From Lachnospiraceae bacterium (GTDB lineage: Bacteria > Bacillota > Clostridia > Lachnospirales > Lachnospiraceae): a DNA stretch of 37,799 nucleotides. The DNA is taken from assembly GCA_024685005.1 (NCBI GenBank), contig JAIKWF010000068.1, positions 1-37,799 on the forward strand. The letters are read 5' to 3'. Positions 16,596 through 24,217 of the stretch are shown here, one piece after another. Both the position numbers and the translations under genes were made by a program. A model generated the notes under the pieces. The model was not told the origin of the DNA and did not search any database. It saw nothing but the letters and a program-made list of their open reading frames with translations. Every line of letters begins with the position of its first letter. The stretch's first letter is position 1.

Positions 16596-17102
16596 TTATT
16601 GCGTTACAAGCTTCTGGAAGGAGATGTCCGTAATAAATTTCGAGCCGAACAGATCCTGCAGCCTTTGCTTGATATCATTGGCTACGATGGAATTGTCGCT
16701 CTCAACCTCTTCCTTGGTATAGCTTCCGAAGGCCTCCATGATCTCCGACTTGATCAGACTCTCCCTCTGGGAGATCATAGGCTGGTAGGTAGCATAGTCT
16801 TCATCTTTGCTGTTCATTACGATGGAAACGGAAACCATGGCATAGTGAGCGCCTCCGTTAGCATCGGGCTTCAGTAAAATCGTCATCTCCTCGGGAATCG
16901 CATACACATCCAGATCCGCGATGGGAACAGGCTCCTCTTCCTGCTTTTTCTCGATCTCCAGATTCAAAACCATGGAGATACTGTCGATGAGGGCCGCTGT
17001 CTTTTTGTTGGTCCCGGTCACCGAGATCATCATCACAACGGTAAGTCCCACATTCACAAGAACAAGAGCCAGTATCAAAACAGATAACAGATTTCTTTTC
17101 AT
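16596..17102 (-). CDS. fliL: FliL, stator-associated membrane protein
   Basis: A 168-residue protein with one N-terminal membrane helix (about 5-29) and an extracytoplasmic domain ending in the FliL-type motif (IKQRLQDLFGSKFITDISFQKLVTQ). FliL forms rings around the MotAB stator and supports torque. Its place directly after motB and before fliM fits. The 43-nt gap to fliM contains the fliM Shine-Dalgarno. Confidence 0.92.
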   Translation of the reverse strand: MKRNLLSVLILALVLVNVGLTVVMMISVTGTNKKTAALIDSISMVLNLEIEKKQEEEPVPIADLDVYAIPEEMTILLKPDANGGAHYAMVSVSIVMNSKDEDYATYQPMISQRESLIKSEIMEAFGSYTKEEVESDNSIVANDIKQRLQDLFGSKFITDISFQKLVTQ

Positions 17103-17113
17103 AGTCTTTTCTC

Positions 17114-17920
17114 CTAGTAGTTTGAAAGGTCCGTATAGATCTTGATCTCAACCCGTCTATTCTTTGCTCTGCCCTCCGGCGTAGAATTGTCTGCCACGGG
17201 CTGGTACTCGCCGCAGCCTGCATGCCGCAGATTGGCCGGATTCAGATTGGTGGTCTGGACAAAATAGTTAAACACCGAAAGTGCTCTGAAACTGGAAAGC
17301 GCATCATTGCTTTCGAATTTCGAAGTATGGATCGGTACGTTGTCCGTGTGACCGTCGATCTCAATGGTACTGGTAGCATATCTTTCAAGGAGTTGTGCTA
17401 CCTTATCGAGCACGGGATATGCCTCTTCCTTCAGATCCGCGCTACCGGAATCGAATAAAAAGGCTCCGTTTAAATTCAGGGAAACATACTGGGAAGTAAA
17501 ATCAATATCGATCGCCTTCTCAAATTCCTGCTCGTTGACATTCTCCTGCAGGGCCTCCTCGATCTTTTCCACCATTTTCTCAGCCTGGGCCATGGAAGCC
17601 TCCTGATACTCACTCATCAGGTCTTTTTCCACTTCCGATTCAGCCATTTTACCTGTGGAATTGATGTACTGGTCCAGTTCATTTAACTGACTGACGCCGT
17701 TAGAGATCAGAATGCCGTCGCCTATTGCCGTTGCTCCGCCCTCAAATATGGAAAACGTCTGGGAAAAAGACGCTGCCACCGCTTCGAATTTCTTCGCATC
17801 TACCGTTGACATGGAGAAAAGCAACACGAAGAAGCAAAGCAGCAGATTCATAAGGTCGGAGAAAGTGGCCATCCACGCCGGCGAACCCGCTGGCGGCGGA
17901 TCTTCCTTCCTCTTAGCCAT
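17114..17920 (-). CDS. motB: MotB, stator protein with peptidoglycan-binding domain
   Basis: A 268-residue MotB: short cytoplasmic start, one membrane helix with the ion-binding Asp22 (FSDLMNLLLCFFVLLFSMS), a plug/linker region with coiled-coil tendency, and a C-terminal OmpA-like domain (IEIDGHTDNVP...FRALSVFNYF...NRRVEIKI). It anchors the stator to the cell wall. The motA stop TAA and motB ATG share one base, so they are translationally coupled. Whether it uses protons or sodium cannot be told reliably here. Confidence 0.95.
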   Translation of the reverse strand: MAKRKEDPPPAGSPAWMATFSDLMNLLLCFFVLLFSMSTVDAKKFEAVAASFSQTFSIFEGGATAIGDGILISNGVSQLNELDQYINSTGKMAESEVEKDLMSEYQEASMAQAEKMVEKIEEALQENVNEQEFEKAIDIDFTSQYVSLNLNGAFLFDSGSADLKEEAYPVLDKVAQLLERYATSTIEIDGHTDNVPIHTSKFESNDALSSFRALSVFNYFVQTTNLNPANLRHAGCGEYQPVADNSTPEGRAKNRRVEIKIYTDLSNY

Positions 17921-18705
17921 TACTCATCACCACCTTCGCTGGCAGGACGGTCCTTAGGAGATAAGAAGGATTTCAGCTTCTCCTCGATGACTCGCGGATT
18001 CTCGCCTGCCTGGATCGATAACAATCCCTCGATCATTATCGTCTTAACCTGTATTTCAATATCATTATCAACCTTCAGTTTTGCCGCAACCGGCGTGCAG
18101 ATCCAGTTGGCCAAAAGAGAACCGTAAAGGGTGGTCAAAAGGGCCACGGCCATAGCCGGTCCGATGGCGGCTGCATCTGAAAGGTTCTGAAGCATGTTTA
18201 CAAGACCGATCAGGGTTCCGATCATACCGAATGCCGGTCCGCCGGCTCCCAGATCCGACCAGAAGCCGATCCTGGTTTTGTGTCTGTCTTCCGTACAAAA
18301 CAGCTCCGTCTCCAGAATACCTCTGACAAGCTCGGGGTCTGTACCGTCTACTACAAGCATGATTCCTTTTTTCAAAAAAGCATCGTCCAGATCCGAGGCC
18401 GCTTCTTCCAATGACAAAAGTCCCTCTTTTCTGGCTGTATTGGATAATTCAATGATCTTGGAAATGATCTGAACCGCATCGATGGCAGGCGTCTTTAAGA
18501 TCAGTGTAAAAGATTTGAGGCCGCCGATGAAATCAGCCATGGTGTTGGCAGCCAGCTGACAGGAAAAAGCGCCTCCGAATGTGATCAGAGCCGACGGTGC
18601 ATCCATGAAGTTTTTCATTGCCGCGAAACCGGCATCACCGGATACAATACCGAAGATTACCAGCACTAACGCTACGACAAGACCGATAATTGACGCTAAA
18701 TCCAA
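17920..18705 (-). CDS. motA: MotA, stator ion-channel protein
   Basis: A 261-residue MotA with four membrane helices. Family motifs are visible at the N-terminus (IIGLVVALVLVIFGI) and in the third and fourth helices (GGPAFGMIGTLIGLVNML; AMAVALLTTLYGSLLANWI). The cytoplasmic loop between helices 2 and 3 contacts FliG. The start is TTG with only a weak G-rich Shine-Dalgarno (GTGGGTG), suggesting modest translation initiation. It is the first gene of the second transcription unit, preceded by a good sigma-A-like promoter. Confidence 0.95.
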   Translation of the reverse strand: MDLASIIGLVVALVLVIFGIVSGDAGFAAMKNFMDAPSALITFGGAFSCQLAANTMADFIGGLKSFTLILKTPAIDAVQIISKIIELSNTARKEGLLSLEEAASDLDDAFLKKGIMLVVDGTDPELVRGILETELFCTEDRHKTRIGFWSDLGAGGPAFGMIGTLIGLVNMLQNLSDAAAIGPAMAVALLTTLYGSLLANWICTPVAAKLKVDNDIEIQVKTIMIEGLLSIQAGENPRVIEEKLKSFLSPKDRPASEGGDE

Positions 18706-18761
18706 AACAATTCACCCACTTTTTTAAAAATTCACATAGATTTGCACATTATTACCACATA

Positions 18762-18790
18762 ATTTTACTATTTTTTTCCCTTCTTGTCTA
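18762..18790 (-). promoter_or_regulatory. Putative sigma-A promoter of motA
   Basis: On the minus strand TAGACA (18790-18785) and TAAAAT (18767-18762) are separated by exactly 17 bp, each hexamer matching consensus at 5 of 6 positions. It lies about 55 nt upstream of motA, after the flgE terminator and the repeat array, so motA to cheD can be transcribed independently. Confidence 0.6.
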
Positions 18791-18858
18791 CCGACTTTTG
18801 TAAAGAATGGTAGAAAATGAGGGCGCCGACCACAAAATGTTGTGGATTTTGCTGCTTT

Positions 18859-18927
18859 CGAGCCGTGCCATTCGCAAAATCGCAGCTTCGCCACTTTCCT
18901 TTTGCTCATGAGGGCTTGTCGCCCTAT
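18859..18927 (+). repeat. 69-bp hairpin repeat, copy A
   Basis: First of three near-identical units. Layout: CGAGCCGTGCCATTCGCAAA, inner stem, TTTCCTTTTGCTCATG, then AGGGC-TTGTC-GCCCT. GCAAAA can pair with TTTTGC to close an outer stem around the inner one. In this copy the inner stem (GCAGC-TTC-GCCAC) is only partly paired. Confidence 0.9.
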
Positions 18928-18952
18928 GATTTCCCTTCTCTTTATTGATATC

Positions 18953-19021
18953 CGAGCCGTGCCATTCGCAAAATCGTGGCTTCGCCACTTTCCTTTTGCT
19001 CATGAGGGCTTGTCGCCCTAT
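18953..19021 (+). repeat. 69-bp hairpin repeat, copy B
   Basis: Second unit, starting exactly 94 bp after copy A. Its inner stem is GTGGC-TTC-GCCAC, a perfect pairing. The 25-nt spacer before it shows only weak similarity to the next spacer (shared TTTCCCT). Confidence 0.9.
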
Positions 19022-19046
19022 GTTTCCCTGTCATTTTCCTTTTATT

Positions 19047-19115
19047 CGAGCCGTGCCATTCGCAAAATCGCAGCTTCGCTGCTTTCCTTTTGCTCATGAG
19101 GGCTTGTCGCCCTAT
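19047..19115 (+). repeat. 69-bp hairpin repeat, copy C
   Basis: Third unit, again 94 bp after the previous one. Its inner stem is GCAGC-TTC-GCTGC, perfect but different from copy B, so both sides of the stem changed together. It runs into TATAAATC and then the terminator hairpin. Confidence 0.9.
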
Positions 19116-19123
19116 AAATCAAT

Positions 19124-19168
19124 AAAAAAGCTGCGGCGCTCAAGCTAGCTTGGCGCCGCAGCTTTTTT
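19124..19168 (-). terminator. Strong intrinsic terminator after flgE
   Basis: AAAAAAGCTGCGGCGC and GCGCCGCAGCTTTTTT are perfect complements around a palindromic centre (CAAGCTAGCTTG), with A- and T-runs on both sides, so it can work in either direction. It ends the flgB-flgE transcript 19 nt past the flgE stop. It sits inside the repeat element, whose inverted end GCACGGCTCG (19177-19186) touches the flgE stop codon. Confidence 0.9.
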
Positions 19169-19186
19169 ACCGATTTGCACGGCTCG

Positions 19187-20824
19187 TTAACGTTTCAGGT
19201 TTACTAACTCTTCAAGCAACGTATCCGATACGGTGATGATTCGGGAGTTTGCCTGGAAGCCACGCTGGGTGGTGATCATTTCCGTAAACTCTGCCGACAG
19301 ATCCACGTTACTCATTTCGAGAACGCCGGTGGTCATGTAACCGCCGTCTGCTGTGATGTCGATACCGATTCCGTCGAACTCACCGGAGTTCATGGTGGAA
19401 GTATACAGGTTATCTCCTTCTTTGGAAAGACCGGAAGCATTGGCAAATTTTGCAACTGCGATCTGGCCCAGGAGCTTGGTTTGTCCGTTGTCATATGCTG
19501 CGTAGATCATACCGTCGTTCTGAACGGAGATACCGCTCATTTCACCGATACGGCGGCCGGTTCCTTTTCCGTTTACGTCGCCGCTTACGGCGCCGATGGT
19601 GCTGACCTTGTTGTTGTTATAGTTGGAGGACGGTGAAAAGTCCACGTTGATGTCCATGAATGCCGCATCGGGGTCATTGCCGAAGCTGAGGGTCAGGCTC
19701 AGGTTGTTGGTCAGGCCGTTCACGCTCTGGATAGCACCGGTTGCGGGATTATACTGGATCACGCCGCCGACGATCTGACGTCCCTGGGAATTGATGTTGC
19801 CGGTGGCTGCATCAATGGCGCTTGCCAGATTACCGTCTGCAAGGAGCTGGCTCAAAGGCTTGGGATCTGTTCCGTCAAGAATGTAGTTTTTCCCGAACTC
19901 TTCAAATGTAGCATAACCGTAAGCGGAAGCTACCTTCGCCTTATCCGATGCAGACATATTGGGGTCATTCAAGTTGATGGGCTGCTCAACGCCCGCATCA
20001 TCGGTATAGTAAAGAGTTGTTCCCTGTACGCGGTAGCCGTTAGCCAGCTCCAGCGTTCTGGGGTTCTCAAGTCTCTGCACGCTTCCGATCTTGATATCGT
20101 CGGTCTTTACGGAATTGCCGGCGGAGTCAAGAAGGTCTGCCAGTTCTACGGTATACTCACCTTCATTGCCGGTGGCCTTGAAGGAAAGCTTTGCTGAGTA
20201 AGCATATCCTCTGTTGTCATACAGACTGATGGATGCGATACGTCCTGCTTCGGAGGATACCTGAGGATCATTTTTATCAATGATGCCGCTGATATAAGCC
20301 TCTGTGGTTGCTTCCGGAGGATAGGTCATATTCTCGGCACTCATAACCTGAAGAGGCTGTACCGTATCCTTGCGGATGCCGCCGGTGGTGGGATCAACGC
20401 CCCAGCCCATTACATTATATCCGTTGGAACTCATTGCCAGATTGCCGGCACCGTCTACGTAGAAGGAGCCGTCTCTGGTAAAGAAGTTCTTCAGTCCATC
20501 GCTTACGATGAAGAAGGAGTCTCCGGTAATTCTGATATCGAAGGGATTGCCGGTGGTCTGAGAAGATCCGGCGGTCTCGATATTGATCTTGGTAGCGCCG
20601 CTCTTTACACCGAGACCAACCTGTCTTGCGTTCACGCCGGCCCTACCGGTGGATTCATTGGCACCGGATGCAGTCTGTGTGGTCTGATACATCAGCTCGG
20701 AAAAAGTAACGCTCTGGGATTTATAAGATGTGGTATTTACGTTGGCAATATTATTACCGATAACGTCCATTTTGATCTGGTGTGTTTTCAGGCCCGTAAC
20801 ACCTGAGTAAAGTGATCTCATCAT
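19187..20824 (-). CDS. flgE: FlgE, flagellar hook protein
   Basis: A 545-residue hook protein. The N-terminal rod/hook motif is clear (MRSLYSGVTGLKTHQIKMDVIGNNIANVNTTSYK), as is the C-terminal helix (VDLSAEFTEMITTQRGFQAN). The middle is a long variable surface region; the protein is longer than the enteric FlgE, which is common in Clostridia. It is exported by the FlhA/B system, capped by FlgD, and assembled to the length set by FliK. The first of two adjacent ATGs is favoured by AGGAGG 10 nt upstream. Confidence 0.95.
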   Translation of the reverse strand: MMRSLYSGVTGLKTHQIKMDVIGNNIANVNTTSYKSQSVTFSELMYQTTQTASGANESTGRAGVNARQVGLGVKSGATKINIETAGSSQTTGNPFDIRITGDSFFIVSDGLKNFFTRDGSFYVDGAGNLAMSSNGYNVMGWGVDPTTGGIRKDTVQPLQVMSAENMTYPPEATTEAYISGIIDKNDPQVSSEAGRIASISLYDNRGYAYSAKLSFKATGNEGEYTVELADLLDSAGNSVKTDDIKIGSVQRLENPRTLELANGYRVQGTTLYYTDDAGVEQPINLNDPNMSASDKAKVASAYGYATFEEFGKNYILDGTDPKPLSQLLADGNLASAIDAATGNINSQGRQIVGGVIQYNPATGAIQSVNGLTNNLSLTLSFGNDPDAAFMDINVDFSPSSNYNNNKVSTIGAVSGDVNGKGTGRRIGEMSGISVQNDGMIYAAYDNGQTKLLGQIAVAKFANASGLSKEGDNLYTSTMNSGEFDGIGIDITADGGYMTTGVLEMSNVDLSAEFTEMITTQRGFQANSRIITVSDTLLEELVNLKR

Positions 20825-20876
20825 AAGGCAATGCCCTCCTGTTCATAGATGTTTGTATCCGGCATCCTTGCCTTAT

Positions 20877-21563
20877 TTACGCTTCACCTTCCGTGGTGGT
20901 ATCACTGTTATTATCATTATCGGCAGATTCCTGCGCTTCATTAACCATCTGGCGCATTTTTTCCGCATATTGCTCAATACTCTTCTTGTCTGTCTCGGAT
21001 AAAAAGCTCTTCTGGTAGGTATTCATGGCGTCATACACCTTGGAAATATTCTCTACTCTGTCTTTATCCGAAAGGGTCAGCTTATCCAGCTGCGGCAGTT
21101 TTTTCAGTTCTGACAAAAGCGCATTTGCGATATCTGTTGCATTCAGATAATCTTCATCGCAAACATGGGTCACATCCTCAAGAGAATACAGCTCATCGCC
21201 GATTCCCAGAAGAGCCTTGCCGGCTTCGTACTTCACATAGTCAACCTTACCCATAACAGTGGTTTCCTGTCCGCTGTCACTGGTCTTGGTGATCTCCACC
21301 GTTTTGCCCACCAGGGAAGATGCACGGGAAAGATCCATGTTCTGGCTCATGTTCTGCATCTGTTCCACTTCGGAAAATTGTGCATATTGTGCGACATATT
21401 CGGTATTGGATGTAGGTTCCAGCGGATCCTGGAACTTCATCTGTGCCACAAGAAGCTGGAGGAAATCATCCTTTCCCATGGTACTGCCGTTTTTCACTTC
21501 TCTTGTTGAGGTAGTAGCCTGCGCCTGAATTACGCCGTCTGTTACACTTGCTGTCACGCCCAT
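20877..21563 (-). CDS. flgD: FlgD, hook cap protein with acidic C-terminal tail
   Basis: A 228-residue FlgD. The conserved N-terminal module is present (MGKDDFLQLLVAQMKFQDPLEP with YVAQYAQFSEVEQM, about 29-70), followed by a compact beta region (SLVGKTVEIT...). Instead of the usual FlgD Ig-like C-terminal domain, residues from about 130 are predicted helical and polar, ending in an acidic Asp/Asn/Glu tail. It caps the growing hook. It is 15 nt downstream of fliK and 52 nt upstream of flgE. Confidence 0.92.
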   Translation of the reverse strand: MGVTASVTDGVIQAQATTSTREVKNGSTMGKDDFLQLLVAQMKFQDPLEPTSNTEYVAQYAQFSEVEQMQNMSQNMDLSRASSLVGKTVEITKTSDSGQETTVMGKVDYVKYEAGKALLGIGDELYSLEDVTHVCDEDYLNATDIANALLSELKKLPQLDKLTLSDKDRVENISKVYDAMNTYQKSFLSETDKKSIEQYAEKMRQMVNEAQESADNDNNSDTTTEGEA

Positions 21564-21578
21564 TTTATTCCCTCCTTA

Positions 21579-23087
21579 TTATGCCTGGAAGTTCAGGCGG
21601 TTACCGCCCATTCTCATCATTTCCACTTCAAGCTTCTGTGCATCTGTCATCTCTTCTGCCTCTTCGGCATCCAGTGTATTCAGATCCAGGATCCTTCTGC
21701 TGCTCTTTCTTGCGGCCATATCCTCCGCCTGCTGCTCAGCGCCTTTTCCGCCTTGATCCAGATTCTGTTCCAGCTGATGTCCCGCAACGGTAACTTCCAG
21801 TGCTTCCACCTTCATGCCCTGCTCTGCGAGGGCTTCTTTCAAAACGGAAAGCTGGCTTTCCAGCGCTGCCCTTACCGCTTCATCGGATGCGGTAAGCTGG
21901 CCTTTCAGCACACCGTTGTTTGTTTCAAGCTGCAATCTGATGCTTCCCAGGTTCGCGGGGTTGAGCATCATCTCAATTCCGGTCATCTTTTCGGAACGAT
22001 TCACCTTTACATACTCGGAGATCTGATTGATCACATCCTGGGTTCTGGCTGCGCTCAAAGCCTCCTGCATGCCTTCCTGTCTGTATAAGGGAGCCTGCGT
22101 ACTTTCCGTATGGACAGGCTGGGCAGATACGCTCTGGCTCTGGGCATTTTGCTGTCCGCTGCCGTTATCGTGTCTGTCACTGTTATCCCGTCTTCTATCA
22201 GTTTTCTCTGTTTTATCCTCTGTAAAAGTTTGCACCTGCAAACTATCTTCATCTGCCTTTACGGCAGCTTTGTCCTCATCTTTTGTTTCTGCTGCTTCCA
22301 AAGGCTTCTCTTCTTTGGGCAGCACTTCTGCGGTATTTACCACCGTCATAGCAGGCTCCTGCACCGTGGCAGTTTCCGTCTCGTCTGCTATAACAGGCAC
22401 GCTCTCTACCGCTTCTGCGATCTTTGCACTCAGCTCTTCCACGCTGATCCCCAGCTGCTGCGCTGCTTCGGTAAGCTGCGTATCCGCTGCCGCGGACATT
22501 TCTTTTACAATGCCGGTAAGCTCTTCGCTCATAACGATATCAGCAGGGCTGATGTCGCGGGCCTGTGCCAGAACATCTGCTGCATTGCCGGCCACGGTCA
22601 GATCCGCCGCCGTAAGATCAAGCTGGGAAAGGATATCCGAAAGTTCTTCGGGCGCGATACCCAAAAGCTGCGCCACAGCAGTGATGATCTCTTCTTCTGC
22701 CTCTGCGATATCCGCATCTTCCACGGGCGTCTCTTCCACGCTTTTTGTTTCTTTGCTGTTTGTTTCCTTTACCCCGGAGGCCTCTTTCTTTTCACCGGCC
22801 GCCCTGGTCTTTCCATCATTTTTAACCGTCTCATTTTTCGAGGCGGTCTTTTCTTCCGTTCTATTCTCACTGTCTGCAGATTTTACAGGCAGATCGGATT
22901 CGTTTTTGTTATCACTGCCGGATGTGGCAAGGTTCATCAGATCATTCTGCGCATCTTCGCCGGCCTGCGCCGCCTGCTTCATGATCTCGGAAAAGCCGTT
23001 TGCTTCTCCGCCCTTTTGCATCTTGCCGCCGGTGATCGGCAGTACATTTGCCGGACTTAAGGAGGTTACATCATTTACATTTGCCAT
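21579..23087 (-). CDS. fliK: FliK, hook-length control protein
   Basis: A 502-residue FliK. The N-terminal two thirds are low-complexity (Glu/Lys/Ser/Thr/Ala-rich) with helical segments and no fixed fold, as expected of a molecular ruler. The C-terminal Flg_hook domain is recognisable (MTGIEMMLNPANLGSIRLQL...VLKEALAEQGMKVEALEVTV, about 370-450). It is exported while the hook grows, and contact with FlhB switches export specificity. A sigma-28-like promoter precedes it. GGGGAGAG precedes the ATG. Confidence 0.93.
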   Translation of the reverse strand: MANVNDVTSLSPANVLPITGGKMQKGGEANGFSEIMKQAAQAGEDAQNDLMNLATSGSDNKNESDLPVKSADSENRTEEKTASKNETVKNDGKTRAAGEKKEASGVKETNSKETKSVEETPVEDADIAEAEEEIITAVAQLLGIAPEELSDILSQLDLTAADLTVAGNAADVLAQARDISPADIVMSEELTGIVKEMSAAADTQLTEAAQQLGISVEELSAKIAEAVESVPVIADETETATVQEPAMTVVNTAEVLPKEEKPLEAAETKDEDKAAVKADEDSLQVQTFTEDKTEKTDRRRDNSDRHDNGSGQQNAQSQSVSAQPVHTESTQAPLYRQEGMQEALSAARTQDVINQISEYVKVNRSEKMTGIEMMLNPANLGSIRLQLETNNGVLKGQLTASDEAVRAALESQLSVLKEALAEQGMKVEALEVTVAGHQLEQNLDQGGKGAEQQAEDMAARKSSRRILDLNTLDAEEAEEMTDAQKLEVEMMRMGGNRLNFQA

Positions 23088-23130
23088 ATTACTCTCCCCG
23101 GCCCTGTAAACAGAGCACTTTTTACGCTTC

Positions 23131-23178
23131 CCTGCGTCCGATTTACAATCCCTGTACCTTAATTATCGGACGGGCAGG
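23131..23178. repeat. Palindrome overlapping the fliK promoter
   Basis: CGTCCGAT (23135-23142) and ATCGGACG (23165-23172) are perfect 8-bp inverted repeats 22 nt apart, with CCTG/CAGG just outside. One arm contains the -10 region and the other lies just after the expected transcription start, so it could be an operator or a 5' hairpin. Confidence 0.5.
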
Positions 23179-23189
23179 AGAAAATCTTA
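23163..23189 (-). promoter_or_regulatory. Putative sigma-28 promoter upstream of fliK
   Basis: On the minus strand TAAG (23189-23186), 15 nt, TCCGATAA (23170-23163). The Bacillus sigma-D consensus is TAAA-N15-GCCGATAT, so this matches 3/4 and 6-7/8 with exact spacing. The start of transcription would be about 23156, some 70 nt before fliK. It would give fliK-flgD-flgE a late, FliA-dependent boost. Confidence 0.55.
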
Positions 23190-23269
23190 ACCCCTCTCGC
23201 TATTCTCTTCCGACCACCCGACCATAATATGCCAAAGGAACCCGGTCCGGTTAATCCGAAACCATTCTA

Positions 23270-24148
23270 TTAGCTCTCAGGATCCATGATCTTGGTCAGT
23301 TTCGCGGCAACAACGGGATCCATAACCCCAAGGATCTTGCCCCGGTCTTCCGCCGTCATAACAGAAAGGATACGGGCCACCAGATCCAGATTATTCTGCA
23401 TATCCTCAAAAATAGCCGCCGCCTGTTTGGGCTTCATCTCCGAATACGCCTGGGCATAATCCTGAATCTCTTTGGTCTCCTCCTGCTGCCTTACAACCTC
23501 TTTATAAAGGGCTTCCGCAGTTGCCGGATCCATGGACTCATAGTATTTCACATACTCATCCGCCCCGGGTCCTTTGTCCGCATAGACCACTTCTTCGTAA
23601 AACTCATTCTTGATCTTCTGGAATTCCACCTGCTTTTCTTCGAAGGTCTTAAGCCTTGCGATCTCTGCCTGCATCTGCTCTAAGGTGGCGGTGTCCTCAC
23701 CGCTTTTAGAATTAGCAGCGTCTAACTGCAGCTGCAGGGACTTGATCTCCATAACGGCTTCTTCCAAAGAGTCATACCCCGCCGTGATATCCTCTGCTTC
23801 CTCCGATCCCGGCAAAGCGCTTCCCGGCAGGATCTTCTTTACCACGGGGATGTCCTTTAAAAGAGGGGTCATCACGTTGGTTCCGAAGCCTCCCACGTCC
23901 AGCTTGATCAAAAGCGCCAGAATAGCCAGCCAGATCAGAATGATAAAAAGCGTCACCACTGCAATGGACAATGGATGACCGTCGGAGTCCGGATCGATGT
24001 TGGCCTCTTCCATGGCAAGCTCTTTGGCACGTCTTTTCGCTTCCTTTTTCTGCGCCTTCTGCTCTGCTTTGAATTTTTTCTTTTCTTCCTTAACGCGCTT
24101 TCGTTCCTCTTCCTGATTCACTACTGCTGCGCCTTCTGCATCTGCCAT
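23270..24148 (-). CDS. YlxF/MotE-like flagellar protein with MgtE-N domain
   Basis: A 292-residue membrane-anchored protein. Order: highly charged Lys/Glu/Arg-rich coil (1-50), one membrane helix (about 60-82), a coiled coil (about 120-170), and a C-terminal MgtE-N-type helical repeat (YYESMDPATAEALYKEV, YSEMKPKQAAAIFEDM, ILSVMTAEDRGKILGVM, MDPVVAAKLTKIMD). This architecture and its place between fliJ and fliK match YlxF of B. subtilis. Related MotE proteins chaperone stator parts. Its exact role is not known. The ATG has AAAGGAC upstream. Confidence 0.8.
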   Translation of the reverse strand: MADAEGAAVVNQEEERKRVKEEKKKFKAEQKAQKKEAKRRAKELAMEEANIDPDSDGHPLSIAVVTLFIILIWLAILALLIKLDVGGFGTNVMTPLLKDIPVVKKILPGSALPGSEEAEDITAGYDSLEEAVMEIKSLQLQLDAANSKSGEDTATLEQMQAEIARLKTFEEKQVEFQKIKNEFYEEVVYADKGPGADEYVKYYESMDPATAEALYKEVVRQQEETKEIQDYAQAYSEMKPKQAAAIFEDMQNNLDLVARILSVMTAEDRGKILGVMDPVVAAKLTKIMDPES

Positions 24149-24217
24149 TCTTTTGTCCTTTCTTTTCGATACCGAAAAATGACCCTATAACCCCGTCCCC
24201 AAGGGGTCCCCGAGAGC

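Larger units (their letters stand above)
18706..19186. other. flgE-motA spacer: terminator, repeat array, promoter; no flbD/swrD
   Basis: This 481-nt gap holds the flgE terminator, three 69-bp repeats and the motA promoter. In B. subtilis and many Clostridia a small flbD/swrD gene lies after flgE. No frame here resembles it: the short minus-strand frames opening MSKRKVAK are simply translations of the repeats. Confidence 0.7.

Noticed and set aside
18718-18732. CodY box in the motA leader
   Set aside because: 12/15 match but in a very AT-rich stretch where such matches arise by chance; not strong enough to list.
18724-19003. Minus-strand frames opening MSKRKVAK as small proteins or as flbD
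   Set aside because: They are translations of the 69-bp repeats, start in the repeat without a Shine-Dalgarno, and do not resemble FlbD/SwrD.
18859-19115. CRISPR array
   Set aside because: Repeats are 69 bp, only three copies, spacers are 25 nt, T-rich and partly alike, and no cas genes are present.
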